In this document: piece by piece, positions 17,401 to 26,170 of the stretch
Numbering within the stretch: position 1 is the stretch's first letter
How the letters are laid out: each line of letters opens with the position of its first letter
Assembly (NCBI GenBank): GCA_902491375.1
Contig: CABUHE010000008.1
Coordinates: 1-62,698 of the forward strand
Reading direction: 5' to 3'
Length of the DNA stretch: 62,698 nt
Origin: an uncultured Prevotella sp.
Lineage (GTDB): Bacteria; Bacteroidota; Bacteroidia; Bacteroidales; Bacteroidaceae
Made by a program: the position numbers and the translations under genes
The notes under the pieces: generated by a model
What the model saw: the letters and a program-made list of their open reading frames with translations, nothing else
The model's database searches: none
Told to the model about the DNA's origin: nothing

Positions 17401-20400
17401 TAAAGGCCGCATCGATTTAGGCAATGTAGACTACTTCTTCAACGACTTTACAATCGACTTTTGGATTAATCCTCAGAACGACGGAGTTATCCTCTGCAAC
17501 CGTCCTGTAGAACTGCAACGCGACACAAGAGGATGGGCACTGCTCATAGAACAGGGACAGCTGAAGTTCCGCTACGCACCTGCACAACTGTTCGACCGTG
17601 CCACATACGACGCGAACGATGCACAGCAGACTGACCTTGCAGGCGGAGCTTTGCCCAAAGGACAGTGGTCGCACGTAGCATTGAGTGAAGACCGTGACGG
17701 CAATGTCAGCCTTTACGTCAATGGTAATCAGGTAGCATCGGCTCCGCGCATTGTGCAGTGGGCACCGCTCAACAGCGCTGTAAACCTCTCGCTCTTTGCC
17801 GACGGTTTCGAGAGTCTGCCCATAAAGGGTACTATCGACGAGCTTAAAATATGGAACCGCGCGCTCAACGACAACGACATCAAGCGTGCGATGTTCTCAC
17901 ACGACACGTCAGTTGCCGACGCACTTGTTTACTATAACGACTTTAACGCAGGCTCGCTGAACAATGAGAAGGAACTCTTCTCTGGCGCAGGAATGGCCCC
18001 ACGCACGCAGGCCGTAACCTCTTACGTGAAGATGCCGGTGGCAGTCGGAGCTTCAAAATCCGAGGTAAAAACGCCCGAAGGACGCACTGCTTACAATACT
18101 GGCGACGGTAAGACTGTCTACATAACGCCGTCAGGCTCGCAGTCGCCTGAGATCGGTGTCTACCGTTACGCTAACCTCCTGCCCGACAGCATGGGTGTTG
18201 ACGCTCAATATTATACAGCCGCGTCGGAGATATTTCAGGTTCGTCCGTTCTCAAACGCAGACGGACAGACTGTCGACATAGAGCTTCCTGTATCAGCACA
18301 GAGCGGCAAGCAATACCAGCTTTATGCCTGCGGACTGTATGAGGACAACAAGTCGTGGCAGAAAGTAGCCGACCTCGTTGCCGGCGATAACGGCAAATCG
18401 CTCATTGCCAAAGGAATAAAGACTGACCGACTGGCCGACAAAATGCTCGCCGTATTGCAGAACAAGGCAGCCATAGAGTCTTCACTCAACGGCGGAAGTG
18501 AAGGTAACGTGATAAACGTTTACGACCAAAGCCAGACAGCTTACAGCATAAGCGCTCACCTCGTAGGCGGTATGAAAGAACCTGAAGGTGTCTATGAAGT
18601 AACCTCACGCACAGGTCTGTTCAAGATTTCAGACAACATGACGTTCGTGAACGGCAAGGCCGAAGCGCAGCTTCTGCTTAACATTGACAGACTGAACAGC
18701 GCTACCACTCTTACCGACACCATCGAAGGTAAGACCAACAGCAGCATGGTGCCGCTGGTAATAACAGTCAACAACCGTATGCCGCCAACCGAAGCAGGCA
18801 AGGCCATGACATTCCAGAGCGGAGGAGCTGCCGTCGTTACATCTCAGATAAGCAGCCGGCTCAACACTCTCAACCGCCTTACAATGATGGGATGGGTGCG
18901 CATTGACAGCGAGGATATGCTCAAAGGCGTCAAGCCGCTCATCTTCTTCCGCGGTGCTAACAGAGGCGTATGCGGAATACATCTGGCAGACAAGAATCTG
19001 CGTTTCCACTGGAACGACGGTTACTACGGCTGGTCGTCGTCGCTCAACTTCAAGTCTTCTGACGTAGGACGCTGGATGCACGTGGCTCTCGTTGCCGACA
19101 CTGACGGCTTCCATCTGTATCTCAACGGAGCAGAGCATTTCCACAAGACAACCGTGCCTGAAGCCAAAATAAACTCCGCGCTGCTGCTCGGACAGAACTA
19201 TCAAGGCGACAAGTGGTATAAAGGAGCTATCGACCAGGTGATGGTCTGGAGCCGTGCGCTGTCAGCAGAGGAAATCAGAAAATACATGCTCAACAATCCA
19301 CGACTCGACGCTGACAGTCTTGTAGCGTTCATCGACATGGACCACAAGAATGAGAACGGCAACGTGTATGACGTCATTACTGGTACTGCGCTCACACTTT
19401 ACGGCACTGCCACAAACGACGACTTCACCCACATACCGTTCAATCCGTCAACTACATTCACGCAGAACAGTCAGGAGCAGGAATCAGGACAGCCCGTACA
19501 CGTGGCTTCGCCGCAAGGTGTTGACGCCGACTTCCGCATAAGCGCGATAAACGGTGCGCCTTACAATTACGCCAATACAAGCCACGCCGCACTGCTGCCG
19601 CTCAACAACTCGTTCTACACTCTGACCGTAAACAAGGCCAACGCCTTCAGTCAGGAGCAGAAAGCGACTGTAAGTTTCAGCATGCCGCAGCTCACGTCAA
19701 CACCTGCACTGAAACTGGCTTTGCGCCCGATAGGCTCAACCGAGCCGTTCAGCACATTCGTAACGCAGCTCAGTCAGGCCAACGGCAGAATAAGTTTCGA
19801 GGCCGACGGCACAAGCCTCAACGACGGATGCGAGATGATGCTGATGTATGACGGCACCGAGGGAGAACTGCCTGTGAAGGTGAAACTGTCAGTAGACAAC
19901 CACAACGAGGGCGACACGATAATTCTCGGAGAAGCCGACGACGCGATTAAGGTGAAGAGCCGCGTGATAAGCGCAAACCCGACAAGCCGTGTGCTGGTAT
20001 CGGCAGTAGAGTCTGAATATGCCTCAACCAATATTTCAGAGCTTGACCTCAACGGCTCGGCAGAGCAGGAATTCGCTGTAAATATCAATAAGGAGAACCT
20101 TAACCGACTGGCTGTAAACCCTGTAACGATAAAACTCTCAGGCGTAAGCGGCGACAGCGAACTGAAGCTCAACGTCGCTCTTGAGCCTGTCGTAGAACTT
20201 TCGCTCGCCGACAACGGTAACGGCGGAAACACTATCGAGGCCACATCGCCATACGCATCGTTCGGTGTGAAGGCCAGACTGCTGCAAGGTGTACTCAACA
20301 ATGGCATCAGCATAAAAGTGCAGACCGACCCCAACGTTGAAAGCCTTGTGAACACTTCGCTCGGAAGCATGCTCAGCAACAGCAGCGTAAAATACTCTGA

Positions 20401-21403
20401 CCTGCTCGAATATCATCCGGGCGACAACGCCGCAGACGCCGGATGGAACCTCATAGGCAACCCCTATCTGGCCGACATAAACCTCACCAAGAAGTACAAC
20501 GTTGTTCTAAACGAGGACGAAGTGGTGAAATATATGTACCAGTATGACGCCGAAAGCGATACTTACACAGCCTGGGACATGGTTGAGAACTACGACGAGA
20601 CCCAAAGACTGATGTCATTGCAGCCGTTCTTCATACAGACACGCAAGGCCGGCGCAAGCATAGAGATAACGCCAGAGGCCAAGAGCACAAGCATAAACCG
20701 CCGCGTGTTCGACCACTACATGCTGCACGAGAGCAAGATGCTGCGCCTCGGTCTGTTTGCCGACGGCTCTGACATACCTGCTGACCGCACAGAGGTGAAA
20801 CTCCAGGACGAAACTTCAAAGGGCTTTGTTCTCGGCGAAGACGCTATAAAGATGTGGGGAGGACTAAACTCTAAGTCAAACGAGATAGCCACAGTCTGCG
20901 ACAGCAACGCACTCTCGGTAAACGTACTGCCGGGCAAGGAGGCCGAGATACCTCTGCGTCTGCGCATCACTAAAGAAGGAACATTCCGCATAAGCCTCAT
21001 CAAGTCGTACGGATACGGACTCTACGACAGAGCCGAACTGCTCGACAAGGAGACAGGAATGCGCAGAGAACTGCTCAGCGGAAACGACTATGAGTTCTAC
21101 GTTGACGACGCTGCCAAGGCTGAATCGCGCTTCGTGCTGATAATCGGTTCTGACGACATAACCACCGGAATAGACCAGACCGAAGGCAACGGCAAACCGT
21201 CAGTAAGCATCAGCGGAAACAACTGCCGCATCGAAGGCCTATCGGGCAAGTCAGTTATCGAGATATTCGACGTAGCCGGACGCCGCTGTGTCTACACAAC
21301 TACGCAGGGCGGAAGCTCTACTCACCACCTGCCGCAGGGCACATATATCGTGCGCGTGCAGACTTCAAACAAAAGTTTCACCAATAAAATCAGCGTAAGA
21401 TGA
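14486..21403 (+). CDS. Giant T9SS-secreted protein with beta-propeller and two LamG-like domains
   Basis: The 2305-residue protein has a signal peptide followed by a sortilin/BNR-type beta-propeller at about residues 160-860, with Asp-box-like repeats (GGGIFRTDNLGETWD, GGQSWTRVEG, DGGKTWRTL). LamG/concanavalin-A-like lectin modules lie at about 970-1135 (FTIDFWINPQNDG... LYVNGNQ) and 1440-1600 (LTMMGWVRIDSED... LYLNGAE). A T9SS type A sorting domain lies at about 2240-2305 (EIFDVAGRRCVY ... GTYIVRVQT). Such a protein should be exported and attached to the cell surface, probably binding glycans or host matrix; no catalytic site was recognised. The next gene overlaps its stop by 4 nt (ATGA), so the two are translationally coupled. 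A sialidase-like function was considered, but the propeller lacks a clear catalytic set. Confidence 0.85.
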   Translation: MVKRKLTGLFALLLPVVLIQANLKQDKKVTGKKRSKMEHTVSTLPDSAYEQVKKEDLLNDEVYIKLARDGWYPQEITSIMDRYVKANRSKVRGSREYGMYAKQWLPTYGHTPGNDSIYQFVDTAYYGETMKSVRRIYAKQLESYYPEIPYTPDDRMQGKRNPGYFRPVQQKPYTGRIHWIVVHPTNPDALMVVPDGGGIFRTDNLGETWDCVTDRIPDREFRKICSHSAIPVDPDNWDHFFAFMKNGNSTAVYETNDGGQSWTRVEGATHKSFKRGYAFKDADGKLKFIGAIQSGANYLNSQLWYSEDKGVTWKQIVLPDDMKETHPETGMKGSFFQNFAFHPENRNMVYIPTSRSIYYSEDGLKPVTGSDGSTTFNIKRMTFDVYNQDGTELRYKQVNEFPFKATTQSFLEINPNNPLQMWFATASRNVSYGVYSAVYRSDDGGKTWRTLQEPINGIGSGLAFGNESPWGWLGGFGVNFQDPQWLYGCSMSSAISSDGGYNFKEFGWGNRLKAKADDGQYYSTTSARHNADNHCIVSHRSGRVFRGSDAGLLVKDKEINNHEWTNINSSMGNQLHYSIKVNEFGDQTMLGNTQDVDAQTYRYGRWGHWRGYEGTEAFINPYAGTCYFSGSGGGGLENISLSSWYEGYTMADVCTGNWYLIHNPGDNSKSFFRIEDFGRKTVNLSANTVDNSGKGTGARDFAITRDGDKPTLFVLNTNHTIVRSTDNGNTFETVMVNNNSGSKVPAKFTDSWIAADPNNSNVIYVAQKGSVLKYDLTTGNKENLSQGLPSVSCEDIFFHEGTGDLYFFSSSAGIYLRDHNTGQWSLWLKGYNPLAAKRLALNYTTQEMVIADYGRGVWVADLEHPADRYFKNGFSLKELSNVNGRSTLGIDTKWTIPMYYDYTWYVNGKDVNNPYQYLTSSLKNGDKVQLILTLRESPDVKTESAVYTVKSASAKNTTKYKPKPGTALYSDGKGRIDLGNVDYFFNDFTIDFWINPQNDGVILCNRPVELQRDTRGWALLIEQGQLKFRYAPAQLFDRATYDANDAQQTDLAGGALPKGQWSHVALSEDRDGNVSLYVNGNQVASAPRIVQWAPLNSAVNLSLFADGFESLPIKGTIDELKIWNRALNDNDIKRAMFSHDTSVADALVYYNDFNAGSLNNEKELFSGAGMAPRTQAVTSYVKMPVAVGASKSEVKTPEGRTAYNTGDGKTVYITPSGSQSPEIGVYRYANLLPDSMGVDAQYYTAASEIFQVRPFSNADGQTVDIELPVSAQSGKQYQLYACGLYEDNKSWQKVADLVAGDNGKSLIAKGIKTDRLADKMLAVLQNKAAIESSLNGGSEGNVINVYDQSQTAYSISAHLVGGMKEPEGVYEVTSRTGLFKISDNMTFVNGKAEAQLLLNIDRLNSATTLTDTIEGKTNSSMVPLVITVNNRMPPTEAGKAMTFQSGGAAVVTSQISSRLNTLNRLTMMGWVRIDSEDMLKGVKPLIFFRGANRGVCGIHLADKNLRFHWNDGYYGWSSSLNFKSSDVGRWMHVALVADTDGFHLYLNGAEHFHKTTVPEAKINSALLLGQNYQGDKWYKGAIDQVMVWSRALSAEEIRKYMLNNPRLDADSLVAFIDMDHKNENGNVYDVITGTALTLYGTATNDDFTHIPFNPSTTFTQNSQEQESGQPVHVASPQGVDADFRISAINGAPYNYANTSHAALLPLNNSFYTLTVNKANAFSQEQKATVSFSMPQLTSTPALKLALRPIGSTEPFSTFVTQLSQANGRISFEADGTSLNDGCEMMLMYDGTEGELPVKVKLSVDNHNEGDTIILGEADDAIKVKSRVISANPTSRVLVSAVESEYASTNISELDLNGSAEQEFAVNINKENLNRLAVNPVTIKLSGVSGDSELKLNVALEPVVELSLADNGNGGNTIEATSPYASFGVKARLLQGVLNNGISIKVQTDPNVESLVNTSLGSMLSNSSVKYSDLLEYHPGDNAADAGWNLIGNPYLADINLTKKYNVVLNEDEVVKYMYQYDAESDTYTAWDMVENYDETQRLMSLQPFFIQTRKAGASIEITPEAKSTSINRRVFDHYMLHESKMLRLGLFADGSDIPADRTEVKLQDETSKGFVLGEDAIKMWGGLNSKSNEIATVCDSNALSVNVLPGKEAEIPLRLRITKEGTFRISLIKSYGYGLYDRAELLDKETGMRRELLSGNDYEFYVDDAAKAESRFVLIIGSDDITTGIDQTEGNGKPSVSISGNNCRIEGLSGKSVIEIFDVAGRRCVYTTTQGGSSTHHLPQGTYIVRVQTSNKSFTNKISVR

Positions 21404-22344
21404 AATCGAGATATATAATTGTTTCACTGTTCCTGTGTCTGGGCCTTGCAGCCCGGGCACAAGGCTCGGACAACGGCAAGAGCCTGACCGTAGAGCGTGA
21501 CGAAAGACTGGAGCTGAACGGCGGCGACGTGATTGACGAGCTTACGGTATATGCCGACGCGCAATCGCGCGGACAGGTTGTGGCAGACAAAGGGCCTGTA
21601 AAGGTAAACCGGCTCATACTGAAATACACCTTCACACCCGGTGAATGGAACTTCATATCGTTTCCTGCCAGCGTAAGCCTTGCGCAGGCGAGCAATCTTG
21701 AACAGCTCGGCTACCGCCTAAACGACAGCCAGAAGGCTTTCAGCCTGTGCGAGTATAACACACAGCTGCACGCCGAACAGACCGACGAGGACGCATGGAC
21801 AAGGTTACAGACCGACAACGTTGTCAAGAACAAAGGCTACATAATGAGTCTGTCGCCATCGGCCGACAATCCTGAGAACAAGCCTGTTGAGGTTACGTTC
21901 GCCTTTGACAACACTACACTGGGCGTAGACGCGTCGGGCAACGGCTCGCTGAACGTCGAGCTGAACATGATGCAGATAGAGCCGGGCACTGAATTTCCCG
22001 TCTACGTAATGCCCGACGGCGGCGTAAAGGGTGCGCCGCTGAAGGTTATGGTAAAGTTCTCGCCTGCCGACCTGTCGGCTCTGCCGGTAAACCACGCCAA
22101 GGCTCTCGACGAAGCCCGCGTAACGTTCAACCCCAACAAATCTGGCATACGACTGACGCTGCCCACACAGGAGCCGGCAAAGGTTGTCATCTTCGACCAT
22201 AAGGAGCGCATGGTGAAAGCGGTGAAATACATAGCGCCTTTCCTCATAGACATAACCGACCTGAAGCCGGGCGCATACCAGCTCTACATACAATACGGCA
22301 ACGCAACGGCCACAAAGGAGTTTGAGGTAAGTGCCAGGAACTGA
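21400..22344 (+). CDS. Secreted protein coupled to the giant T9SS protein
   Basis: This 314-residue protein has a signal peptide (ending LAARAQG). It has no family I recognise. A segment at about residues 75-90 (TFTPGEWNFISFPASVSL) resembles a WNLIGNPYLADINL segment near the C-terminal part of the giant protein, so the two share a module. Its last 80 residues (VVIFDHKERMVKAV, DLKPGAYQLYIQYG) look like a sorting domain of the T9SS type A kind, but without the usual basic ending. The start codon overlaps the stop of the giant gene (ATGA), which suggests equimolar synthesis and a joint role at the surface. A strong terminator follows at 22412. Confidence 0.75.
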   Translation: MKSRYIIVSLFLCLGLAARAQGSDNGKSLTVERDERLELNGGDVIDELTVYADAQSRGQVVADKGPVKVNRLILKYTFTPGEWNFISFPASVSLAQASNLEQLGYRLNDSQKAFSLCEYNTQLHAEQTDEDAWTRLQTDNVVKNKGYIMSLSPSADNPENKPVEVTFAFDNTTLGVDASGNGSLNVELNMMQIEPGTEFPVYVMPDGGVKGAPLKVMVKFSPADLSALPVNHAKALDEARVTFNPNKSGIRLTLPTQEPAKVVIFDHKERMVKAVKYIAPFLIDITDLKPGAYQLYIQYGNATATKEFEVSARN

Positions 22345-22411
22345 CATCCGGCCTGCATGACAATAAGCGCTGACGGCAAGGCACACAGCAAAGGCCGGCA
22401 GCGCAGACTAT

Positions 22412-22451
22412 GACATCCGGCAGAGAGCATACAGCCTCTCTGCCGGATGTC
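22412..22451 (+). terminator. Terminator of the giant T9SS operon
   Basis: A 16-bp perfect stem (GACATCCGGCAGAGAG with CTCTCTGCCGGATGTC, 8-nt loop) lies 67 nt after the second gene and is followed by GTGTTTTCC, a weak T-run. Confidence 0.75.
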
Positions 22452-22653
22452 GTGTTTTCCAGCAGTTGCGCTGCCACGACATTCCGGCTTCAACAATAGC
22501 CGGAGATAAGTCCAGAATAGTTTTCATGTTTATTTTACAACAGTCTGAAACAACTGTAAGAACTTTGTTTTATGACACACGCATCGCGATTCTCCGTACA
22601 AGCATAACCATTTGACATTCAGACTGTTACCTGCACATATCCTTTTGAAGTAC

Positions 22654-22741
22654 AAAAGACTGTATTTCAGCCTGCCGAAGATGCCCTTTTATGACGTGAA
22701 ATGCCGTCTTTCACACGGCTGAAAGGCATACCTTGTTTTTT
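22654..22741. repeat. 22-nt tetrad repeat, locus C
   Basis: Four contiguous 22-nt units start at 22654, 22676, 22698 and 22720. They are more diverged than in loci A and B; GATGCC in unit 2 is the complement of GGCAT in unit 4. The locus lies 50 nt beyond the 3' end of the recombinase gene. The rest of the 22345-22790 gap contains the terminator above and nothing else recognisable. Confidence 0.75.
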
Positions 22742-22790
22742 GATACGCTACGTAAAGCACTCATAACCGGCAGACATTCAACCGTTATAC

Positions 22791-24005
22791 TCATTTCATT
22801 ATCCGCCCTATCATCCTGTGGTTGGCCTTTGCCACGGCCGAAGTGTCGATGGTAGACAGATAAATCTGCGTAGTCTTCAGATTCTCATGACCGAGTCCGC
22901 GGCTCACTATCGATATGTCAAAGCCCATGTCGCGCATTGTGCTTGCCCACGTGTGGCGCGCCACATAGGTCGTAAGCGGTATGTGCAGGCCCACCATCTC
23001 GCCTATCTTCTTCAAATTACGGTTCACGTTGTGCTCCGTCTTCTCATACTGATAACGCTCTGTGCCGTCCAGCCGCGTTATTATCGGCATCAGGTAAGGG
23101 CTGCCCTTGGTCAGGTGTGAATATCCGTCTACGATGTCCTGCATCGACTGTTCCCAGCTTATAGTGATGCTCTGCCCCGTCTTCCTGCGGTTGTATTGCA
23201 GCTGTCCGCTGCGTATGTCGCTCTTCTTCATGTACGCAATGTCGACAAACGACATGCCTTGCAGGTACAGACTGAGCATGAACACATCACGGGCAAACGC
23301 CAGCGAAGAGCCTTCGGGCAGGCTCAGCTGCCTTATGGCACGTATCGACGCAAGCGGAATGGCGCGCTTAGGTGTGCGTGCAAAGCCGGTGAACACGTGG
23401 CAGAAGATGTTCTTGTCGGTAGTAAGTCCCATGTCTACGGCCTTGCGGTAGAGCGTGCGCAGGGTGCGCAGATAGCACGACGAGGAGTTACGTTTCAGTC
23501 CGCGGCTCTTCAGCCACGCCTCATACAGCGTGATAGTCTCGTCGTCGAGAGAGTCGAGCACAATATCATCGCCGCCGCGGAAGGCAAAGAAGCTGCACAG
23601 CACATCGCGGTAGGTCTTGGCCGTGCCGAGCCGTCCAATCTTCATCTTGCGCGCAACCATCGAGCGGATGAAGCTGAACAGCGTCTGACAGGGCGGCAAC
23701 TGGCGGTATGCCGACACTATATCGTCGGCGCTGTATTCAACCATAGCCCTCTCCTTTCTGCTGATTATGTCAGCTATACGGTTTGCGTTCCACTTCACTT
23801 TAGAGTCTATAATCCTCAACTGCGCCCTGCGCTCGCGGCTGCCGGACATCCTGACTGCCGACAGCGAGCTGTCCCATTCGTCTTGCCTTAAATGCAGGTT
23901 GGTGCTGACCATTCTCGTTACTCTCTTGTGGATTACCTGTAAAAACAACGTTCCTTCTTTACCTTGTGCCGCCGAAAGGCGTAATTTCACTTTAATTGAT
24001 GCCAT
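22791..24005 (-). CDS. Tyrosine recombinase / integrase with SAM-like core-binding domain
   Basis: The 404-residue protein has an N-terminal arm-type domain of the Bacteroidetes integrase kind (about 1-95), a SAM-like core-binding domain (about 105-205) and a catalytic domain (about 220-400). The C-terminal catalytic residues are clear: RHTWAS arginine, the GLGH histidine and the nucleophile in TTQIYLSTID. The first catalytic arginine usually found in GLRxSD is replaced here (QGMSFVDIAYM), and the histidine of HxxR is Tyr (YVAR), as in a distinct Bacteroidetes subgroup that includes invertible-DNA recombinases. No adjacent tRNA, phage or conjugation gene indicates an element type. Its target site may lie nearby but cannot be assigned. 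Confidence 0.88.
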   Translation of the reverse strand: MASIKVKLRLSAAQGKEGTLFLQVIHKRVTRMVSTNLHLRQDEWDSSLSAVRMSGSRERRAQLRIIDSKVKWNANRIADIISRKERAMVEYSADDIVSAYRQLPPCQTLFSFIRSMVARKMKIGRLGTAKTYRDVLCSFFAFRGGDDIVLDSLDDETITLYEAWLKSRGLKRNSSSCYLRTLRTLYRKAVDMGLTTDKNIFCHVFTGFARTPKRAIPLASIRAIRQLSLPEGSSLAFARDVFMLSLYLQGMSFVDIAYMKKSDIRSGQLQYNRRKTGQSITISWEQSMQDIVDGYSHLTKGSPYLMPIITRLDGTERYQYEKTEHNVNRNLKKIGEMVGLHIPLTTYVARHTWASTMRDMGFDISIVSRGLGHENLKTTQIYLSTIDTSAVAKANHRMIGRIMK

Positions 24006-24774
24006 AACCTTAGTTTAATATTAATACTTACAAGCGGTTTCCCCTTGCTCATTCACACACGCCTCAGCCTCACCACATAAGCTACCGGCATGGATTCCGT
24101 ACCGCGCGACAGTCTGATTGCTGAACAGACTGTAACATAAAAACGCCGGTCTGTCATCGGCCGGAGCAAATGCGGCTGCTCTCTTCTCGTCCGAAACATA
24201 ATCAAATAACGGCCTAAGCCACAAGGTTAATAAATGTACTGGCTGTAAACAGCATTTTAATGATAGATTTTGAAACAACTTTCTCATTTTCTTTAAGTCA
24301 ATAATGTTAATATTTTTTCATGATGATCTGACAAGGTTTCTGCTTCGTGTGAATATATAAAAAGGTTACATTAATTTGCTCCTCTCGCCTTATTTTTATA
24401 TATTTGTAGCGTGATTATTAAATGAAATGCACATCTTTTAGAGTGAAATCACTTCAAAAACAATGTAAAATATTATGTTTCCATGCTGCGATATGACATA
24501 AGTCTATGCCAAAACCGCACCGTAAGACTTAATTATTACATTGGTGTAAATCCCCAAAAGGGCAGCCTGCCACCGCGCGACAGACCGCAGACGAAGCACG
24601 GACAAGGCATGGCGCAGACACTCTCAACCCGACACAGACAAGAATCAAGGAATCAGCCTGGCTCTGACACCATGTTAATGAGCCACGGCTGATGATTTAT
24701 TTTTACAACTAAAATGATTCTTAAAAAGGAAAATATCTCTGACACAGAATATCAACAGAAAAAACAAACAGAAT
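24006..24774. other. Intergenic region with a promoter but no confident gene
   Basis: This 770-nt gap separates the recombinase start from the GIY-YIG gene. A minus-strand reading frame of 88 codons at 24021-24287 has no recognisable features and is not called. A consensus plus-strand promoter at 24375-24406 would give a leader of about 360 nt before the GIY-YIG start, including a GC-rich stretch at 24540-24690 that stands out from AT-rich flanks. A small RNA or long 5' leader is possible. Confidence 0.45.
24375..24406 (+). promoter_or_regulatory. Canonical Bacteroidetes promoter upstream of GIY-YIG gene
   Basis: TTTG at 24375-24378, a 20-nt spacer and TATATTTG at 24399-24406 match the full consensus. 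The predicted transcript starts about 360 nt before the next start codon. Confidence 0.7.
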
Positions 24775-25662
24775 ATGGAACAGAAGAATTGTATAGCAAC
24801 TATCCAAGAATTGCTAAAAGGAAGAAATGAAGAATTTGAAAATGCAGACCCTAAACGCATCAGACTTATCAGACATTTAGATACAAATGATGTGAAAACT
24901 ATAGGTGGTAAAAGTTATAAGGATTCTCTTTACAACATATACTTATACGATAGAGAATCTTTCTTGATTTACCAAAGTGAACAACTAGTAAAACGATTTA
25001 AGGATGTTGATTATATCGTTTCCTTCATCGGTGAAGAAAATTCAACCTCGCGTTTTATAGGAGTATACAAGAACTGCGGTATCATCAAAATGTTAGAAGA
25101 TTATAAAGGAGAAGCTCATGCAAGGTTTGACTTACGCGAACTCGACGGGTTTGAACTGCTGAAAGAACGTGTAATTATTGAATGGAAAAACCCGATAAGC
25201 TGGCTACAACATTATACAAACATAATGCCTGTTATACGGATTGATAAAGGAATAACTGAAAACAATCTGCCGGTATTTACCAGATTTGAGGACGTTATGC
25301 TTAATTACGACCAGCTGAAAATGATTATTGAGAGCAATAACCAAGAATGGAAATCAAAATTAGAAAGCTGCAACTGCATTTACCTGATATTGGATAAAAA
25401 CACAGGAAAGCAATACATCGGTTCAACATATAACTCCACAGGCATCTGGAAACGTTGGGAAGAATACGCACAAACAGGACACGGAGGTGATATTGAACTG
25501 AAAAAGCTGCTCGACTCAGACCCCAATTATGCAAAGAAATACTTTCAGTGGTGTATATTGGAAACACTTCCTTTAAAGATTTTGGAAGAGCATGCCATTG
25601 ACCGTGAATCTCTTTACAAACGTAAGTTTGGCACAAGGGAGCATGGATATAATAATAACTGA
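24775..25662 (+). CDS. GIY-YIG nuclease-domain protein with unknown N-terminal domain
   Basis: This 295-residue protein ends in a GIY-YIG-like domain (about residues 199-285): CIYLILDKNTGKQYIGSTYN, then GIWKRWEEYAQTGHGGDIELKK, and a late glutamate in LEEHAIDRESLYKRKFGT. The order matches the family's GIY, YIG, conserved Arg and Glu. The first 190 residues have no family I recognise; similar layouts occur in predicted mobile or defence-associated nucleases. The gene is clearly AT-richer than its neighbours, lies beside a recombinase gene, and both are bracketed by tetrad repeats C and D. This suggests acquisition by transfer. Its target is unknown. Confidence 0.75.
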   Translation: MEQKNCIATIQELLKGRNEEFENADPKRIRLIRHLDTNDVKTIGGKSYKDSLYNIYLYDRESFLIYQSEQLVKRFKDVDYIVSFIGEENSTSRFIGVYKNCGIIKMLEDYKGEAHARFDLRELDGFELLKERVIIEWKNPISWLQHYTNIMPVIRIDKGITENNLPVFTRFEDVMLNYDQLKMIIESNNQEWKSKLESCNCIYLILDKNTGKQYIGSTYNSTGIWKRWEEYAQTGHGGDIELKKLLDSDPNYAKKYFQWCILETLPLKILEEHAIDRESLYKRKFGTREHGYNNN

Positions 25663-25755
25663 TTGTTATCAGTTGTCTGGTTATATCAATAAAAAGAATC
25701 AATTTAAAGAACAATAAGAACTGTTATGTAATGAGTTAAACATTACATGATTTAT

Positions 25756-25843
25756 AAAAGGGCATCTTTTAATTGCTAAAAGATGCCCTTTTGCCGTGCA
25801 AAAGACGGCTTTTTACAACGCATTTCAGTACCTTTTACAAAAC
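25756..25843. repeat. 22-nt tetrad repeat, locus D
   Basis: Four contiguous 22-nt units start at 25756, 25778, 25800 and 25822. The cores of units 1 and 2 are exact reverse complements (AAAAGGGCATCTTTT and AAAAGATGCCCTTTT), so they can form a 15-bp hairpin. The locus lies between the GIY-YIG gene and metG. The rest of 25663-26170 shows only the metG promoter. Confidence 0.85.
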
Positions 25844-26112
25844 GACAAAAAACAAGCTTGCCTGCAACATAAAATATCTGACATAAGAACTGACCGTAAC
25901 GGACTGAAATATTAAACTTTGATGTAACTTTCAACTGACCAAAACAATCATTTCTTGTAATAAATACAACGGCACAAAACAGCCGTTTTTTTACTGTGTT
26001 TCGCAGGCTTTGACGTTCTTTCCTGCTGATACAGTTTGACTTACATCGCCCAATTACCCAAAGCAAAAGCAAAAATACGGTTACAACATGGCGATAATCC
26101 GAGTTTTTTCAG

Positions 26113-26120
26113 TACTTTTG
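26113..26120 (+). promoter_or_regulatory. -7 element of metG
   Basis: TACTTTTG matches the TAnnTTTG consensus and lies 51 nt before the metG start at 26171. It argues against the longer in-frame N-terminus that would begin at 26036. No clear -33 box is present. Confidence 0.55.
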
Positions 26121-26170
26121 CAACGAATTGGGCACATGTCCCTATTCTGTTATATAATTCAGATAAGATT

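Noticed and set aside
24021..24287. 88-codon minus-strand reading frame upstream of the recombinase
   Set aside because: It has no recognisable domain, signal or initiation context and its composition looks like intergenic sequence.
24540..24690. Cobalamin riboswitch suggested by TTGGTGTAAATCCCC
   Set aside because: The GGTGTAAATCC core is reminiscent, but the GGGAA segment before it and the 3' B12 box are missing, and the downstream gene is an unrelated nuclease-like protein.
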